From contig OU612066.1 of assembly GCA_914767715.1 (NCBI GenBank), positions 10,483,001-10,547,000 of the forward strand: DNA of 64,000 nt. Reading direction: 5' to 3'. Source of the stretch: Membranipora membranacea (lineage: Eukaryota > Bryozoa > Gymnolaemata > Cheilostomatida > Membraniporidae). Position 1 is the first letter of the stretch, and the number at the start of each line of letters is the position of its first letter. Below, one piece after another: positions 25,406 to 36,587 of this stretch. The translations under genes and the position numbers were made by a program. The notes under the pieces were generated by a model that was given only the letters and a program-made list of their open reading frames with translations, had not been told where the DNA came from and ran no database searches.

Positions 25406-27224
25406 TTGTGCAATAAAGTGTCATATATTATATATCCCACTATTGTACCCATAAAAACCCTGGACAATGAGTCATTCATATATATATATATATGTAGTGG
25501 CTATCAGTGTGTAGGGCAAATCTTTGCATTGGATTTGTCCGACCATGTCAGGCTATTTTATCTACCATTAATTACTATTGGGTTAAGGATGCCCAACATG
25601 ATTATCTAAGAGGATTTAAGAAATGGTTTTTTTGTGGGTCATATAAAATGACTCCTTATTTTTGAGTGACACTTAGTTGGGGCCAAATACACACAGATGA
25701 CACTTAAAAGCACAGATTTGAATCTATATATATATATATATATATTTATATAAATATAAACCACAGTTTTCTTTTTGTGCTGCTCAATGTAATAATTTGC
25801 TTGGTCAGTCTCTAAATGCTTAGATAATTCTCTCAGCATAAGAGCAATGTTAACTGATGAGAAGTTATTCGCTATAAATAAATCGGCAGTGTTAAGATGC
25901 TCTGTCCTTTATGTTTACCAGGATTGGATGCAGAGACACGTCCTTTAATCAAAATAGAGAATTGTTTGTTTGAGTGGAATAGATGGCACAGCATTCTACC
26001 TACGTTCATACCCCCATCAGATCTGAAAGAACAGGGCTTCGAAATCGGTGAGTGAGTGTAAAACATTTAATGAAACACATGTATTTACGGACATTAGTTT
26101 CTCACACCAGCTAGATATGGCTACCCATCACCTGAAAATTTTAGCTCAATTTTAGTCTTTGAAGGCATTATCTACGGTATAGCAGGTTTGATTTGAGGGG
26201 GAAGCAATACAATCTTAAATTTCACTCGAGGATTTTCCACTGATATGAAGTGTAGTTTATTTGATGTACACAAAGACAAAACACATGTCTATGGATGTAC
26301 ATCTTAACATAATCAATGTTGTTGAGTCAAAACTCAAATTAAGTCAAGGAAAAACCCGTCCTGATGAGATGAGCACCATAATATCTTTCTGTGTTTACCG
26401 TTTGCTGTGATTTATGATTATTCTTACAGAAACAAACTACAAGTCAGAGATGCTGGCGTTTGACTTGATGGAGAGCTTGGAATGTTACTATGAGAGAAGT
26501 TTGAACTTCTGTCAGAATGTCATCGAAAAACACAACAGAGGAGGTAAGACAACTCTAAACACATCATTTTTCCCCTTCCGATTATTTGTTGTATGGACTT
26601 TAATTTCCTGTAAGTACTAGTGATAGCAAACGATTACATTCACAATTCGTAAGATTAAAAGTAAAATCAAAAATAAGAGCCAGCACATAGTGCGCTGTTT
26701 TACAATGTGATCATGTAAAAAAATGTGAGAAAACCATATTACAAAAATAACTAGCTTATGTGACTAGATAGTATTCACAAAAATCAAGATCAAGATTAGT
26801 TAAATTAATGTATTGGCAGCGAACTATGGCTATGGTTCATATGTTTCTAGGGTATTTTAGGCATGGCATGTTACTCATTATACCGTCTATCTATCAGTTA
26901 AACATAGTAGTTGTTCATATAACGTTTCCTAGTAAAGGCGTACAGCCGTAGCAGTGATTTTATCATCCATATTTGGCAGGAGGTTGTGTGTTGATGCTCG
27001 GACACGCCGCCACTCCGGAGGTGTGTATACGAAAGCTAGCTAAGAAACCAGCACTACCTCAGAGAGAGTTTGTCGCCTTTGTAAACAAAGTTCCGTTCTG
27101 TGAGCCGATCATGGCATCAAGAATTGACAGCACATGGACGGCGCTCACCCCTCCTATACCAAAACTGTGGCACCTAGACAATAAGAAGTTTGACATGAAA
27201 CTCATGACAAACCTAAGTTTGTGA
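19633..27224 (+). CDS. UBASH3: UBASH3/STS family: UBA, 2H phosphoesterase, SH3 and histidine-phosphatase protein, 13 exons
   Basis: Exons: 19633-19757, 20559-20621, 20878-21064, 21758-21962, 22396-22565, 23148-23359, 23588-23699, 24236-24347, 24610-24732, 25167-25259, 25922-26047, 26430-26543, 26980-27224; 628 aa, in the range of vertebrate UBASH3A/B. Domains in order: UBA (about 22-70; LLDRLMSMGFP, VNWLLAHV), 2H phosphoesterase (about 78-250), SH3 (about 263-318; GWFSGFSLKNGLIGTFPGNY), histidine phosphatase (about 366-625). Phosphatase motifs: R371-H372 in RHAER (usually RHGER), SPSLRC with R457, and H556 in LGHAAT. Family members bind ubiquitin and dephosphorylate tyrosine kinases, damping receptor signalling. 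The first 2H motif reads H117-I-R where HxT/S is expected; the second (H205-M-S) is intact. Exon 1 ATG gives MAAAMPKRPPR. There is one family gene here, with no duplicate in the window. Confidence 0.95.
20489..20516. repeat. Micro-palindromic element, 28 bp, perfect 7-bp flanks
   Basis: CAGGGAGAATGGA pairs with TCCATTCTCCCTG around a 2-base loop. Perfect flanking repeats ATTACAT lie at 20482-20488 and 20517-20523. It sits in UBASH3 intron 1. Confidence 0.78.
25371..25398. repeat. (TA)n microsatellite in UBASH3 intron 10
   Basis: A run of about 13 TA units ending in ACACAC. Shorter (AT)n runs lie at about 25478-25492 and 25725-25745 in the same intron. They explain several spurious ORFs rich in YIYI repeats. 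Confidence 0.9.
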
Positions 27225-28447
27225 ACAAAGTCACCTATGCTATAGTTACATCATCGGGACTATCTGGTGATGTTAGGCCTCAATCTTTTTGTCATCTCTG
27301 CTTGTTTAACACTCAGTTTTAGTTCTGAAATACTCTTTCAGGAGTATTTTTATGATGTTGCATCACCGTAATGTTTTGTCATGAGAATTCCTTAGGACCA
27401 TATTACGATGAAACAACTAGCAATTGGAATGAATTGAGTCGGTCAGATGGATTTTTAAAACTATTTTTCTATTTTAATCTCTGTTTTATCTAACAAACTT
27501 CAAACGGGCTGACCAAATGGTATTATCCGATCAGTAACATGATCATTGTAGGCTTAGGATTTCGGGTGGGAGGGGTATGGTGGGTAACTCGATGCACTTT
27601 AGTCTATTTAAAGAGGATGATCTTGTGACGGAAGAAGAGCAAATTAATGGAACTAGGACGCTGTACTTGTTGACCAAATAATAACCTATGCAATAATTTT
27701 TACTATATTATGATACTTTGGTAGTTTTATGCTATCTATCTGATTGGCAATCAAAAGTGCTGGCCACTGTTTGATGATCATTCTTGTTGTTTTTTATTTG
27801 GTAGTAGAATCTGCACAACTTTCTTGCGAACATCTTTTCTAATTAATTTACATATATGACGTATTGAACTAATGGGTTCTCATATATAAAATACTCATTT
27901 TCCACTCTTTTCTTATGGAAACGGTATGTAGTTATTAACTTTCTTCCAATAAACATTGCTGAGAAAGTTGTATCAAAAGCAAGCTACATTTATCCCTTTT
28001 TTTATCACTTATTTTGTTTGTTGATATACAGAAATTCATCTTTGTTGCTTTTGTGATAACCCAAAGCTAGAGTCCTAATATATCCGCACACATAAAACAG
28101 CATGTAATAAGGCTATACACAAAACACCTACAACAGGCCACAAAACTACAATGTGAAATATTCAGAAAATCAGACAGAAGAGAATCGTAAGAATATTTGG
28201 ATGTTTGCGTTCAGAAGGAAAACAACGATAATGCAATTGACTAGCTTTTTACAACTTTATTTAGAGTGAGAAGCACTTTAAATTTACTTCTAATATGCTA
28301 AAACATTTTTTTAATAAGATAAATGCACAAATAATTTGGTTAGCTAAACGATTTTCATAACAGCCTCACAGGGGAAAAATCTTACACCTTGACACCACAA
28401 GTGTAATTAAACATTACAAAAGGGGAGCTTTGATTTTTAGCTATCTG
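27225..28447. other. UBASH3 3' flank and start of the ependymin-related duplication block
   Basis: A canonical AATAAA at 27948-27953 is the best UBASH3 poly(A) candidate. About 27802-27960 (ACTTTCTTGCGAAC..., then a TTTCCACTC segment) resembles 33675-33830. This places the edge of a segmental duplication shared with the 34-36 kb gene here. No coding exon is seen. Confidence 0.5.
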
Positions 28448-28458
28448 CAGTTCCTCAT
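28448..28458 (+). repeat. Conserved upstream block of ependymin-related units
   Basis: CAGTTCCTCAT occurs in similar context at 28448, 31657, 34353 and 37139, spaced 2.7-3.2 kb. Before the two intact genes it lies 300 and 500 bases above the ATG. It marks a repeated promoter-side segment. The fourth copy (37139) has no gene after it, so it is probably a remnant of another unit. Confidence 0.55.
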
Positions 28459-28738
28459 GCCTTGCTCATTTTTGTTGCCAGGTTTTGGAATAACCAGGGT
28501 TGCCTGATGAGATGAGACTGAAAAATCACCATGGCGATGATTTCCAAGAGATGACCCATGAATAATTGTACATGTAATGATATGTAATTGTATGTATACC
28601 TCAAACTTGTAGATCCTGGTGCCTTACTGGAGATTAAAGGCTTTCAGGAAAGCAAGCTACCAGAATTACATGATGGTAATGGTTTGAGGAACTCCTTGCT
28701 CAGATCAAAATGACTTATCATAAATATATTAAAGGTAG

Positions 28739-29700
28739 TCAACTACATAATTGATCCAGCAAACAAGCAATGTGTGGTGAGTTAAAATCTTGGCTGGACT
28801 ATCGAAAGATTCTGCTCAGATAACCGTGAGTACATGAAGGCTACAATGTGTTCTAGATTCTCCTCTAGTCAGTGGTCCACGAATGGTTCAATCATCTTGT
28901 ATCTTAATATGTGACAGAGATTTTTTTTACCTATAGCTCTTAATTTTTCGTTCTCCAGTACTAGTCCACCCTCTCAATTACGTTTCGGTAACAGTTAGAT
29001 AATACTGAGTTGAGGCTTTTGGAGAACCACTAATGTTATAGCTTAATTATTTGATACAAAAAAAATTTCGATTTCATGCAAGACTGAAAACCTTCTATCA
29101 ACACAGCTTTTTAAACTTTTTTCACATTAACAAACGTAAAAAAAAAAGGAATTAACAATATTTAAAAAGAACCCTTTTCATCACCTTTTCAATCATATCT
29201 TACTACAGCGGTTCTGAAATACATTGGAACAATGGTATTGGAGAATGTTGTATTGGATACATATTAAAATATCCAGACTAATCTCAATCCTCGAAACATC
29301 CAGAACAGTGTCACCTATGACAGAAGTACCTTCACTCAAGCGTACGATTTGGAGATCACATTAGCGCAATCAGGTAAAGTGAAAAACACCCTCAAAATGT
29401 TTGTGGGTCCAAGTATATAGGTTGGTCCGTCAAGCGCGATGATCCTAGCAAGGATGCAGAAATCTAAATTTGGAAGACAATTCGCAAGTATGAGATCAGC
29501 TATTTGAGCAAGCCAGTTCAGCTTTCTCTTTACAGATTGATTATATTTATTCTTGTCTTGCAGCTCGAGTGTACAAAGCCTGGCAGTTTGGAAACACAAC
29601 AATGGGGATAAGTGACCCTTCTATATTTATGGTTCCTTCCTACTGTAGAACCAGGGAAAATGGAAGGGGCCGCTTCCATTCTCCCTGGTAGAACTAAGAA
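28739..29700 (+). pseudogene. Ependymin-related pseudogene (copy A)
   Basis: Relics of exons 2-4 of the neighbouring genes are recognisable: exon 2 about 28739-28825 (IIDPANKQCVV... RFCSDN), exon 3 about 29209-29373 (VLKYIGTMVLENVVLDTY), exon 4 from 29564 (WQFGNTTMGISDPSIF, then VPSYC). No exon 1 with a signal peptide is found upstream. Exon 2 is about 4 bases short at its start and has an in-frame TAA after CVVS. Exon 3 shifts frame after LDTY. Exon 4 is interrupted by a 36-bp palindrome at 29652-29687. Splice sites are largely kept. It is closest to the copy at 34853 in exon order and wording. A translated product is unlikely. Confidence 0.85.
29652..29687. repeat. Micro-palindromic element, 36 bp, inserted in pseudogene exon 4
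   Basis: CAGGGAAAATGGAAG pairs with CTTCCATTCTCCCTG (one mismatch) around GGGCCG. Flanks are GTAGAAC at 29645-29651 and 29688-29694. The paralogues at 33352 and 36509 read straight through this point (TACTGTTCAACTGAGGAGCC and TACTGTCCAACTCAGGAGCC), which defines the empty site. Confidence 0.85.
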
Positions 29701-31891
29701 GCCAGTGTCATCAAATCTGCACTCAACCAATCAAAGTTATTTCCCATCAACCTGATTGTGAGTAAACTTTGTTTTGTGAAACAGAATATATATAGTCTAA
29801 TCAACCTAGAAAGACTTATTCAAGCTTTTTTAACTCTGCAAAATTAGTACCAAGAAGTAAAAGAAGACCCCTTGCCTAAACATTACCAGTCAGATTTTGC
29901 ATTCTCATGGCTTGTATTCCTGGATGGCTTTTCCACAAATCCCTTGAGAGCAAAAGGCACCAGAACCTTAAAGTTTGAGGAACGACTACATGAAATCATG
30001 AATTACCATTCGGAAGGCATTTTCGGTCGTGACTCATTAGTCTCTCTAGAAAACAGTAAAGTCTTAGCTCCCTTATGTTTCTATTGACTTGGCTAGTGAT
30101 TGCAAGGCAGGTCTCTTCCCAGTGAGCCTGTCACGGAAGGGAGGCTAACCAAGTGATCTGTTCATTGATTTATCCAGTTATCATTTATCTCGCTAGTAGC
30201 AAAATAAAAAAAATTGCTTCATGTTCATATAATTATATACCAAATCATTGATTTTGTATACACTCCTGAGAGAAAATCTTTTCAAAGTTAACAAAAATGT
30301 GCCAAGAAGAAGCTCTCCGCTGCATTATATTTCACTTTATCGCCACTGAACATTAAATTGAATGTTTTATGGACCCACTAAAATGATAAGTCAATCTTGG
30401 CAAGGAGCACTATTACTCTTCGTTCTGGTAACTTATATTAAAAGCTAAAAGTCAAATATGTAAAAATGTACTGCCATAGCTCATGGATGTTGTAAGGCAT
30501 GATTACAGCAATGCTGCCCAAAAGTATGGCAATGTTTCCATAAATAGCGGCAGGGAGCTTGGGAATTGTCCCAAACTCCCTGATAGAGATGGAGAAGGTG
30601 CGGCATATGTTGTTAAAGTTGGTTTATTCTGCCCTCTTTATCAGTTGTGACAACTCTTGTAACATATTTTCAAATCATACTACTGATGTTACCAATTACT
30701 AAGTTGTATATAGAGGCCGAGGAGACCAAATCACACTCTGAGAAGACAAAACCCAAGAAGTAATTCTAATAACCACCACTGTCAAGGCAGAGAGCGGAAA
30801 ATCTGTTGAGACAAGAACGTTGAATGTTATGATAATAAATGGTGAAACTTCAACTGAGACAAACCTTTGGCGCGTTACTTTTAATCTTATTCATTTTACA
30901 GCCAAAAGATATGAAATCAGGCTAGGGCCAGTGGGCCACTTTTACAGCAAGTTAATTTCGAAAAAACCCAAACATTTTCATAGTTATAACATGAAAATGC
31001 AGTATGACAGCATTTATTGACGTCAATACCAATGTGTTTCCAAATCCAATTGAGAACGATCTCCCTCAACCAGTTGTTATTACAAGGTCGTCCCTGTGGC
31101 CATCTGCTAGATTGTCTTCTTAAACTCGGCTGAGATGTCTTAAAGATATCTCTATCCTCAAACTTTTTTGTGGAAGAGGTCCTTTATACCCCCTTCTTGA
31201 GTGAATGTGCTATACAGCACCCCTTCTGTACTACCCTTCCTGGCCTGCCACTGCACGGATAAAGCACGTTAAGAATCTTATTGAAATTTCCAAATTGTAT
31301 GGGCTGTTTACTAAAAACCTAAGGCTACAAACTGCGGCTTGCTGATTTTGTTGGAAATCAAACCGAATACTACTGCATTCTTCCTTGATTGATGTGGCCT
31401 TGTTAGTTTGATTGTGACCAGAGAACGACCATTAGGAATTTGGTGGCTTTTTTACCTTTATTATCAGATGACAAAAGATTTTGGGGTTTATATTATAAAA
31501 CTAACAAATCAAAAGTGTATATATATATACAAGACTAATTCAATGAACAAGTACCTGGCTAACTATGAATCCAGAACCATCTCACCTTGAAGAAATTCAT
31601 TTCCTCAAGTTCACTTTTTCGTAGGCAACAGAAAAGCAAGATTATTACCTGTTCCACAGTTCCTCATACCAATGTTAATTTATGGTTATTTAAATAATCT
31701 GAGAGATGTTGATTGATTGAGTGTGACAGTGTGGCTGTGAAAATAGCTTCAAACCGATGGTTCTCAATATTACGAAATAATATACATGTGAGCTCTTGGA
31801 GTTTCATCATCTTTGGTCATCGAGGAAATCAAGGCACCAGAATCACATGATGTTATGATGAGGAAGTCACTTCTTTGATGCAAATAGCGAA
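29701..31891. other. Spacer between pseudogene A and ependymin-related gene B
   Basis: No supported gene. It contains the palindrome at 30551 and the upstream block at 31657. Short ORFs (29872-30087, 30820-31020, 31408-31590) have no recognised domain or splice context. Confidence 0.5.
30551..30582. repeat. Micro-palindromic element, 32 bp
   Basis: CAGGGAGCTTGGGA pairs with TCCCAAACTCCCTG (one mismatch) around a 4-base loop. Flanks ATAGCGG and ATAGAGA match at 5 of 7 positions, as expected for an older duplication. Confidence 0.6.
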
Positions 31892-31899
31892 TATATAAA
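31892..31899 (+). promoter_or_regulatory. TATA box of ependymin-related gene B
   Basis: TATATAAA, 58 bases before the ATG codon, in a position consistent with a short 5' UTR. Confidence 0.55.
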
Positions 31900-31956
31900 C
31901 AAACACGCAAAGAGAGATTTTGCATTCTAAAGCAAGATAGCGCTGGAACTAGAAAC

Positions 31957-33433
31957 ATGCTTACTACAGTTGTTCTATTCTTTCTTGTTGTGTCTATCAC
32001 CTCTGGGCAAGTTTGCTCGCCATGGCAGTATCAGCAGGATGTCTATGGACAGGTGGAGCAGTTTGGGCAGGATCTCTCTGGTCAGGTGGAGTACCAGAAT
32101 TTTGTCCTATACAGCAAACTCTATATAGACTATAAAGGAATGAGATCTGCAGTGGTTGAACAACTGTATCAGAATGATGCTCTTTACACGACTGTAAAAT
32201 TCATTTATGATGATAAAAAGGTTTGTCACTCCATAGAGTTATGAGCTGCAAATAAATTTTCCATTCCTACAGAATGACAGAATCTCTTTAGGAAGACTGA
32301 ATATACTAGATTGTTGGTTTATCAAGAACAGACAATGTGCCACTGATCTTCTATTATACATGCACAACAAACTGAGGCACTAAAGTAATGCTTTACGTGA
32401 ATGCAGTCGCTCATTCCATCAAGTTCACTCATCAATTTATTTATTTGTAGAATATATTATACGTGATTCATCCAGTAACAAAGAAATGTGCGGCATGGCC
32501 GTATCTTGGCCCTCTGCTAAAGAGACCCTGCTCAGATGACCGTAAGTAGCAGGCTTCATCTGTTTCAGAATTATTTATGGCCAATATTATTATTAATTAT
32601 TTTTTGCTTTAATCATTATTATTAATTATAAGTATTATTATTATAATTAATTCATTATAATTATCACAATGGCTCTCATAATTTTGTTTATTCTATGATA
32701 CTCTGATATTGCCGAGTTGAGCATTGTTCAGCTAAATGCCACACTGAAACAGACCGCAACAAACTTTCATCATCAACATTGCATCACCAAGACAATTTTC
32801 ATTGAAATATTATATTGCAGCTCTTCTGGAGTACGTTGGAACAATGACGTTAAAAGATGTTGTCCTAGATACATATCGCTTCACATCAATATTTGGTAAT
32901 CTACTTGCCAACTCCACCATCACATTAGAAAGGAGCACCTTTACCCCAGTGTACGACATAGTAATAGGACAATACCTCAAAGATCCGCTAGGTAAATTGT
33001 GAAAAGAACCCTCATATGGTAGTTAGCACTGGTGTGTAAGTTGGCCCTTTTACCTTGTTGGTGCTAGCAAGGCTACCATGAGCAATTGTTATTAAAAAGT
33101 TAAATATTTGAGAAATTAAGTATGAGAATGGCTGTATGAGTGCTTACTGACTATCCTCCTAGTCTGCTTTCTGCTTTCTGCTTTTTTTTTATGTTTTTAT
33201 TGACATGTTACTTTTATTTTTGTTATCCTGTCTTAGATTGAGTATAAAAGTTTTTCCTTCTCACAGGTAATAGATTATTCGAAGCTTTGCAATACGGAAA
33301 CACGACAATGGGGATAAGCGACCCATCCGTATTTGAGATTCCACCGTACTGTTCAACTGAGGAGCCAATTGAGAATCTTCCTCAGAATCACCCCTACACA
33401 ATGATGCATGGCTTTGGTTCTAAGGCACAATAA
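31957..33433 (+). CDS. Ependymin-related secreted protein (copy B), 4 exons
   Basis: Exons 31957-32220, 32451-32541, 32821-32991, 33267-33433 give 230 aa with splice phases 0-1-1. Residues 1-17 form a signal peptide (MLTTVVLFFLVVSITSG). Four cysteines fit the ependymin fold: QVCSPW, KKCAAW, RPCSDD and PPYC. The pattern NTTMGISDPSVFEIPPYC is the family's C-terminal signature. N-glycosylation sequons include NST and NTT. Ependymin-related proteins are secreted, often calcium-binding glycoproteins that bind hydrophobic ligands; the exact role here is unknown. A C-terminal tail of about 24 residues follows the last Cys. ATTAAA at 33567-33572 is a likely poly(A) signal. Confidence 0.9.
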
Positions 33434-34352
33434 GGAGTTATCAACCACAGCTTACCGGCAAATGATCGTCTGCTCATTGCAGCCATTCATTAATCTTTTA
33501 TGATTGTCATGCTAAAGAATGCAGGGACTCTAAATCTCTTTCCTTCGTTAATATGATTTCTGAACAATTAAAGTCTCCGTAAATATATAAATATATAAAT
33601 ATTTGATGACATACTTAGAGCTCTTTATATGGACTTATGAACAATAATACTGAATAACATATCTTGATTAATTTTTGCAAGTTGAGTCAGCACCACTTTC
33701 TTGCAAACAGATTTTTCTAAAATTAGCACATATAAAGCGTAGAACCAACGAGTTCACAAATAAATTTCTAAATTTCCACTCTTTCTTTATCACAATGGTT
33801 TTGTTATCGATTTTCTTCCTATGTTCATTTACGACCCCATAGTAAAGTTCACCAAATATTTGCATTCTCCTGCGATTGATTTTAACTGCAGCTCATCGAT
33901 TGTCTATCCAGCTGTCAAAGCAATTCACTAAGCCCGTTGTAATTCTAGAAACTTTTGAGAAGAATTGCACCGTTTGATATAGCATTTAAAAAATTTAATT
34001 AAAACCACCAGCAAAATCTCCCATAACAGGTCAGTGTAAAAACCTGAAAAGAAGACAACCAAGACACAGTTCGAATAGCTCTTTATGTGTTTTCCAAATG
34101 CTGTTTCTCCTGAAAAAAAATGTCCTGGTTCTCTCACAAGTGCCTCCACCGGACATCACACTTGAATCAGAAAATCAGCTAATTTCAAAAAGGCAAAAGT
34201 GCAATTACCATATTTTAGCACCAAAAGTAAAACATAAATTGTGAAACATCATAATGGATCGACGGCTGAATGACAAGGAAATCAAAACCTAAGCATTATA
34301 GATACCAATCAAATTTCGCAAAAGTAGGAGCTAAATGTTGTTGAGGGTTCTC
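33434..34352. other. Spacer between ependymin-related genes B and C
   Basis: It holds the 3' end of gene B and, from about 33675, a block similar to 27802-27960 that opens the duplicated unit of gene C. No coding exon is seen. Confidence 0.5.
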
Positions 34353-34365
34353 CAGTTCCTCATAC

Positions 34366-34391
34366 CAAGGAGTAACAGCGGTTACTCCTTG
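34366..34391. repeat. Micro-palindromic element, 26 bp, upstream of gene C
   Basis: CAAGGAGTAAC pairs with GTTACTCCTTG. Flanks are CTCATAC at 34359-34365 and 34392-34398. The same position upstream of gene B (31660s) reads CCTCATACCAATG without an insert, giving the empty site. Confidence 0.85.
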
Positions 34392-34852
34392 CTCATACCA
34401 ATCTTGATATATATGTTGAGAGATTTTTGAGAAAAGCACACATAAATCACCCAATAAAGATCAAAATTGTTTAGTTTGCCTGCTTTCGGAAGTGCAAGTG
34501 CCTCTGGTAATCAGTAGAGCCGGGTGTAGCGACACTGGGTCAAACTTGATCCAGATGACATTGATATTCATGAGACGAGGGACTGCCAGTTTGGCATTTT
34601 CAATGGCTTCTAAACAGTATAGTTTGTGATATTATGTGATTATATTAGTGTTGTACTGGAGTGGTTGCGGTTTGATTCCCTGAAGATTTATTACCTATCC
34701 ATTAATTCAACGAATCATCTCAGAGAACCAAAGTCACATGTTTGTATGAGGAACTGATGGATTTTACCGGTTTTTTCTTTTATTTGCAGCGTAAATTATA
34801 ACGACGCTCGTAAATTTGCATTCAAATGCGTCATAACACCCAAACCACAAAC

Positions 34853-36587
34853 ATGAATCTTACAGTTTTGCTTTCCTTCCTTGTTGTACCTATCACATCG
34901 GAGCGAGTCTGTCCGCCATGGCAGTATCAGCAGGATGTCTATGGACAAGAGGAGCATTTTTTACCAGGAATGGGGTACCAGCGTTTAAACTCATACACTA
35001 AACTATATATGGACTATAAAGGGATGAGATCAGCTTTGGTGCAGCAGTTGTATGAGAATGATGCCTCCCGCGGGAATATCACCTATATCGTTGACGGGCA
35101 AAAGGTATGTTTGGTCATATCCTATAAGATCTGAATTCTCAGTCTGTTTTCTGCCAGTTCTCCCGACAGAGAGTTATTAAACAGGACAATACATCTTATT
35201 GTGCTCCTAATTTCCAAATAAAGAAGCGTGGGATTATTCAGAATAACTTGTCACGATTGCCAATAACACTTCGGTACTAGCTGATGGCTTGGTGAGAGGG
35301 TGTGTAAGGGGAGAGGGTGAGATCATAAGAAATTGTGGCCATCTAAATCTCAAGGTAAAAAACTTTGGTCATTGTAAGATGCTTGCAAGAGTCTTGAAAT
35401 TCTCGAGATTGTTCTCCGCAATTGCCATTCACTGAATCAAGGTTGTTCAACATGTTGTAGAGAGTTTTGTACACATTCAATCCAGATACCAAGCAATGTG
35501 TGATGGCGGAAGATCTCACCTCTTTCAACAGATTCTGCTCTGATAACCGTTAGTACATTGAGGCAATCTCTTGTAGTCAGTGGCCCACCAATGGTTCAAC
35601 AATCTTTCTTCATTGGCTCTCTATTTGTATTAATGAACGGGTCATTCAAGAGATTTACAAAAGTTCAAATCTGATCATTATTAAAACAAATTTTTTTCCC
35701 TGCCATCCAATTTTCCAAACCCAAACTTCCGAAATCAAATATTTCGAAATACTTAAAATACCGACTTTACCCATGACCTTTGGGTCCAGCTTCTTTACAT
35801 GTGCATAATTTAAAAATCTCTTACTTCAGCTGTTTTAAAATATACTGGAACAATGAAACTGAAGGATGTTATATTGGACACATTTCGCTTCCAGCACACT
35901 CTCGGTGCCCTTCTTGTCAACTCCACTATCACTTATGACAGAAGTACTTTCACGCAAGTGTACGACGTTGTAATTGGGCAGGGTATCTCAGAACCATCAG
36001 GTATGAGATTGTAATTGGGCAGGCATCTCAGATCCGTCAGGTACGAGATTGTAATTGGGCAGGGCATCTCAGATCCATCAGGTACGAGATTGTAATTGGG
36101 CAGACATCTCAGATCCATCAGGTATGAGATTCTAATTGGGCAGACATCTCAGATCCATCAGGTACGAGATTGTAATTGGGCAGGCATCTCAGATCCATCA
36201 AGTACGAGATTGTAATTGGGCAGGGCATCTCAGATCCATCAGGTGAAGATGAGTAAATACCCTCATGAGGCATGTTTGGAATAGTGTGTAAGATGGTCCT
36301 TCTAATCTCTACATGCCAGCAAGGGAACTGTTCTGATAAGAGCTTGTAACAGATATTTGTTGTAGGTGAATTAATTAAAAGTAGAGGGTAGGCTATCTTA
36401 TTATAGTTAAAACTATTCCTGTCTTACAGCTCGAGTGTTCAAAGCTTTGCAGTTTGGAGACACAACAATGGGGATAAGTGACCCATCTGTATTTGAGGTT
36501 CCATCATACTGTCCAACTCAGGAGCCAAATAAGATCAAACCAAACTATGGAGTACTCATACTCCATGCTGGTTGGTTTCAGTTCTAA
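34853..36587 (+). CDS. Ependymin-related secreted protein (copy C), 4 exons
   Basis: Exons 34853-35104, 35461-35548, 35830-36000, 36430-36587 give 222 aa, with the same exon phases as copy B. The start at 34853 places a signal peptide (MNLTVLLSFLVVPITS) first, as in B; an in-frame ATG at 34826 would add nine polar residues. It shares PWQYQQDVYGQ, MDYKGMRSA, NSTIT and TTMGISDPSVFEVPSYC with B. Four cysteines are kept. Exon 2 uses the donor gttagt. Directly after the exon 3 donor lies a minisatellite built from the exon's own 3' end. AATAAA at 36826-36831 is the probable poly(A) signal. Function as for copy B, unknown in detail. Confidence 0.88.
36001..36242 (+). repeat. Minisatellite derived from the 3' end of exon 3 with its splice donor
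   Basis: Six units of 40, 41, 40, 40, 40 and 41 bases follow exon 3. Each is a copy of 35960-36000: GTACGA..TTGTAATTGGGCAG, then CATCTCAG and ATCCATCAG. In most units the end plus the next unit's start recreates CAG|GTACGA or CAG|GTATGA, a plausible splice donor. Reading on from exon 3 meets TAA within a few codons. It is not a CRISPR array: there are no unique spacers. Confidence 0.92.

Noticed and set aside
36001-36242. Regular ~40-bp repeats that could suggest a CRISPR array
   Set aside because: Units are contiguous with no unique spacers, are copies of the adjacent exon end, and the genome is eukaryotic.
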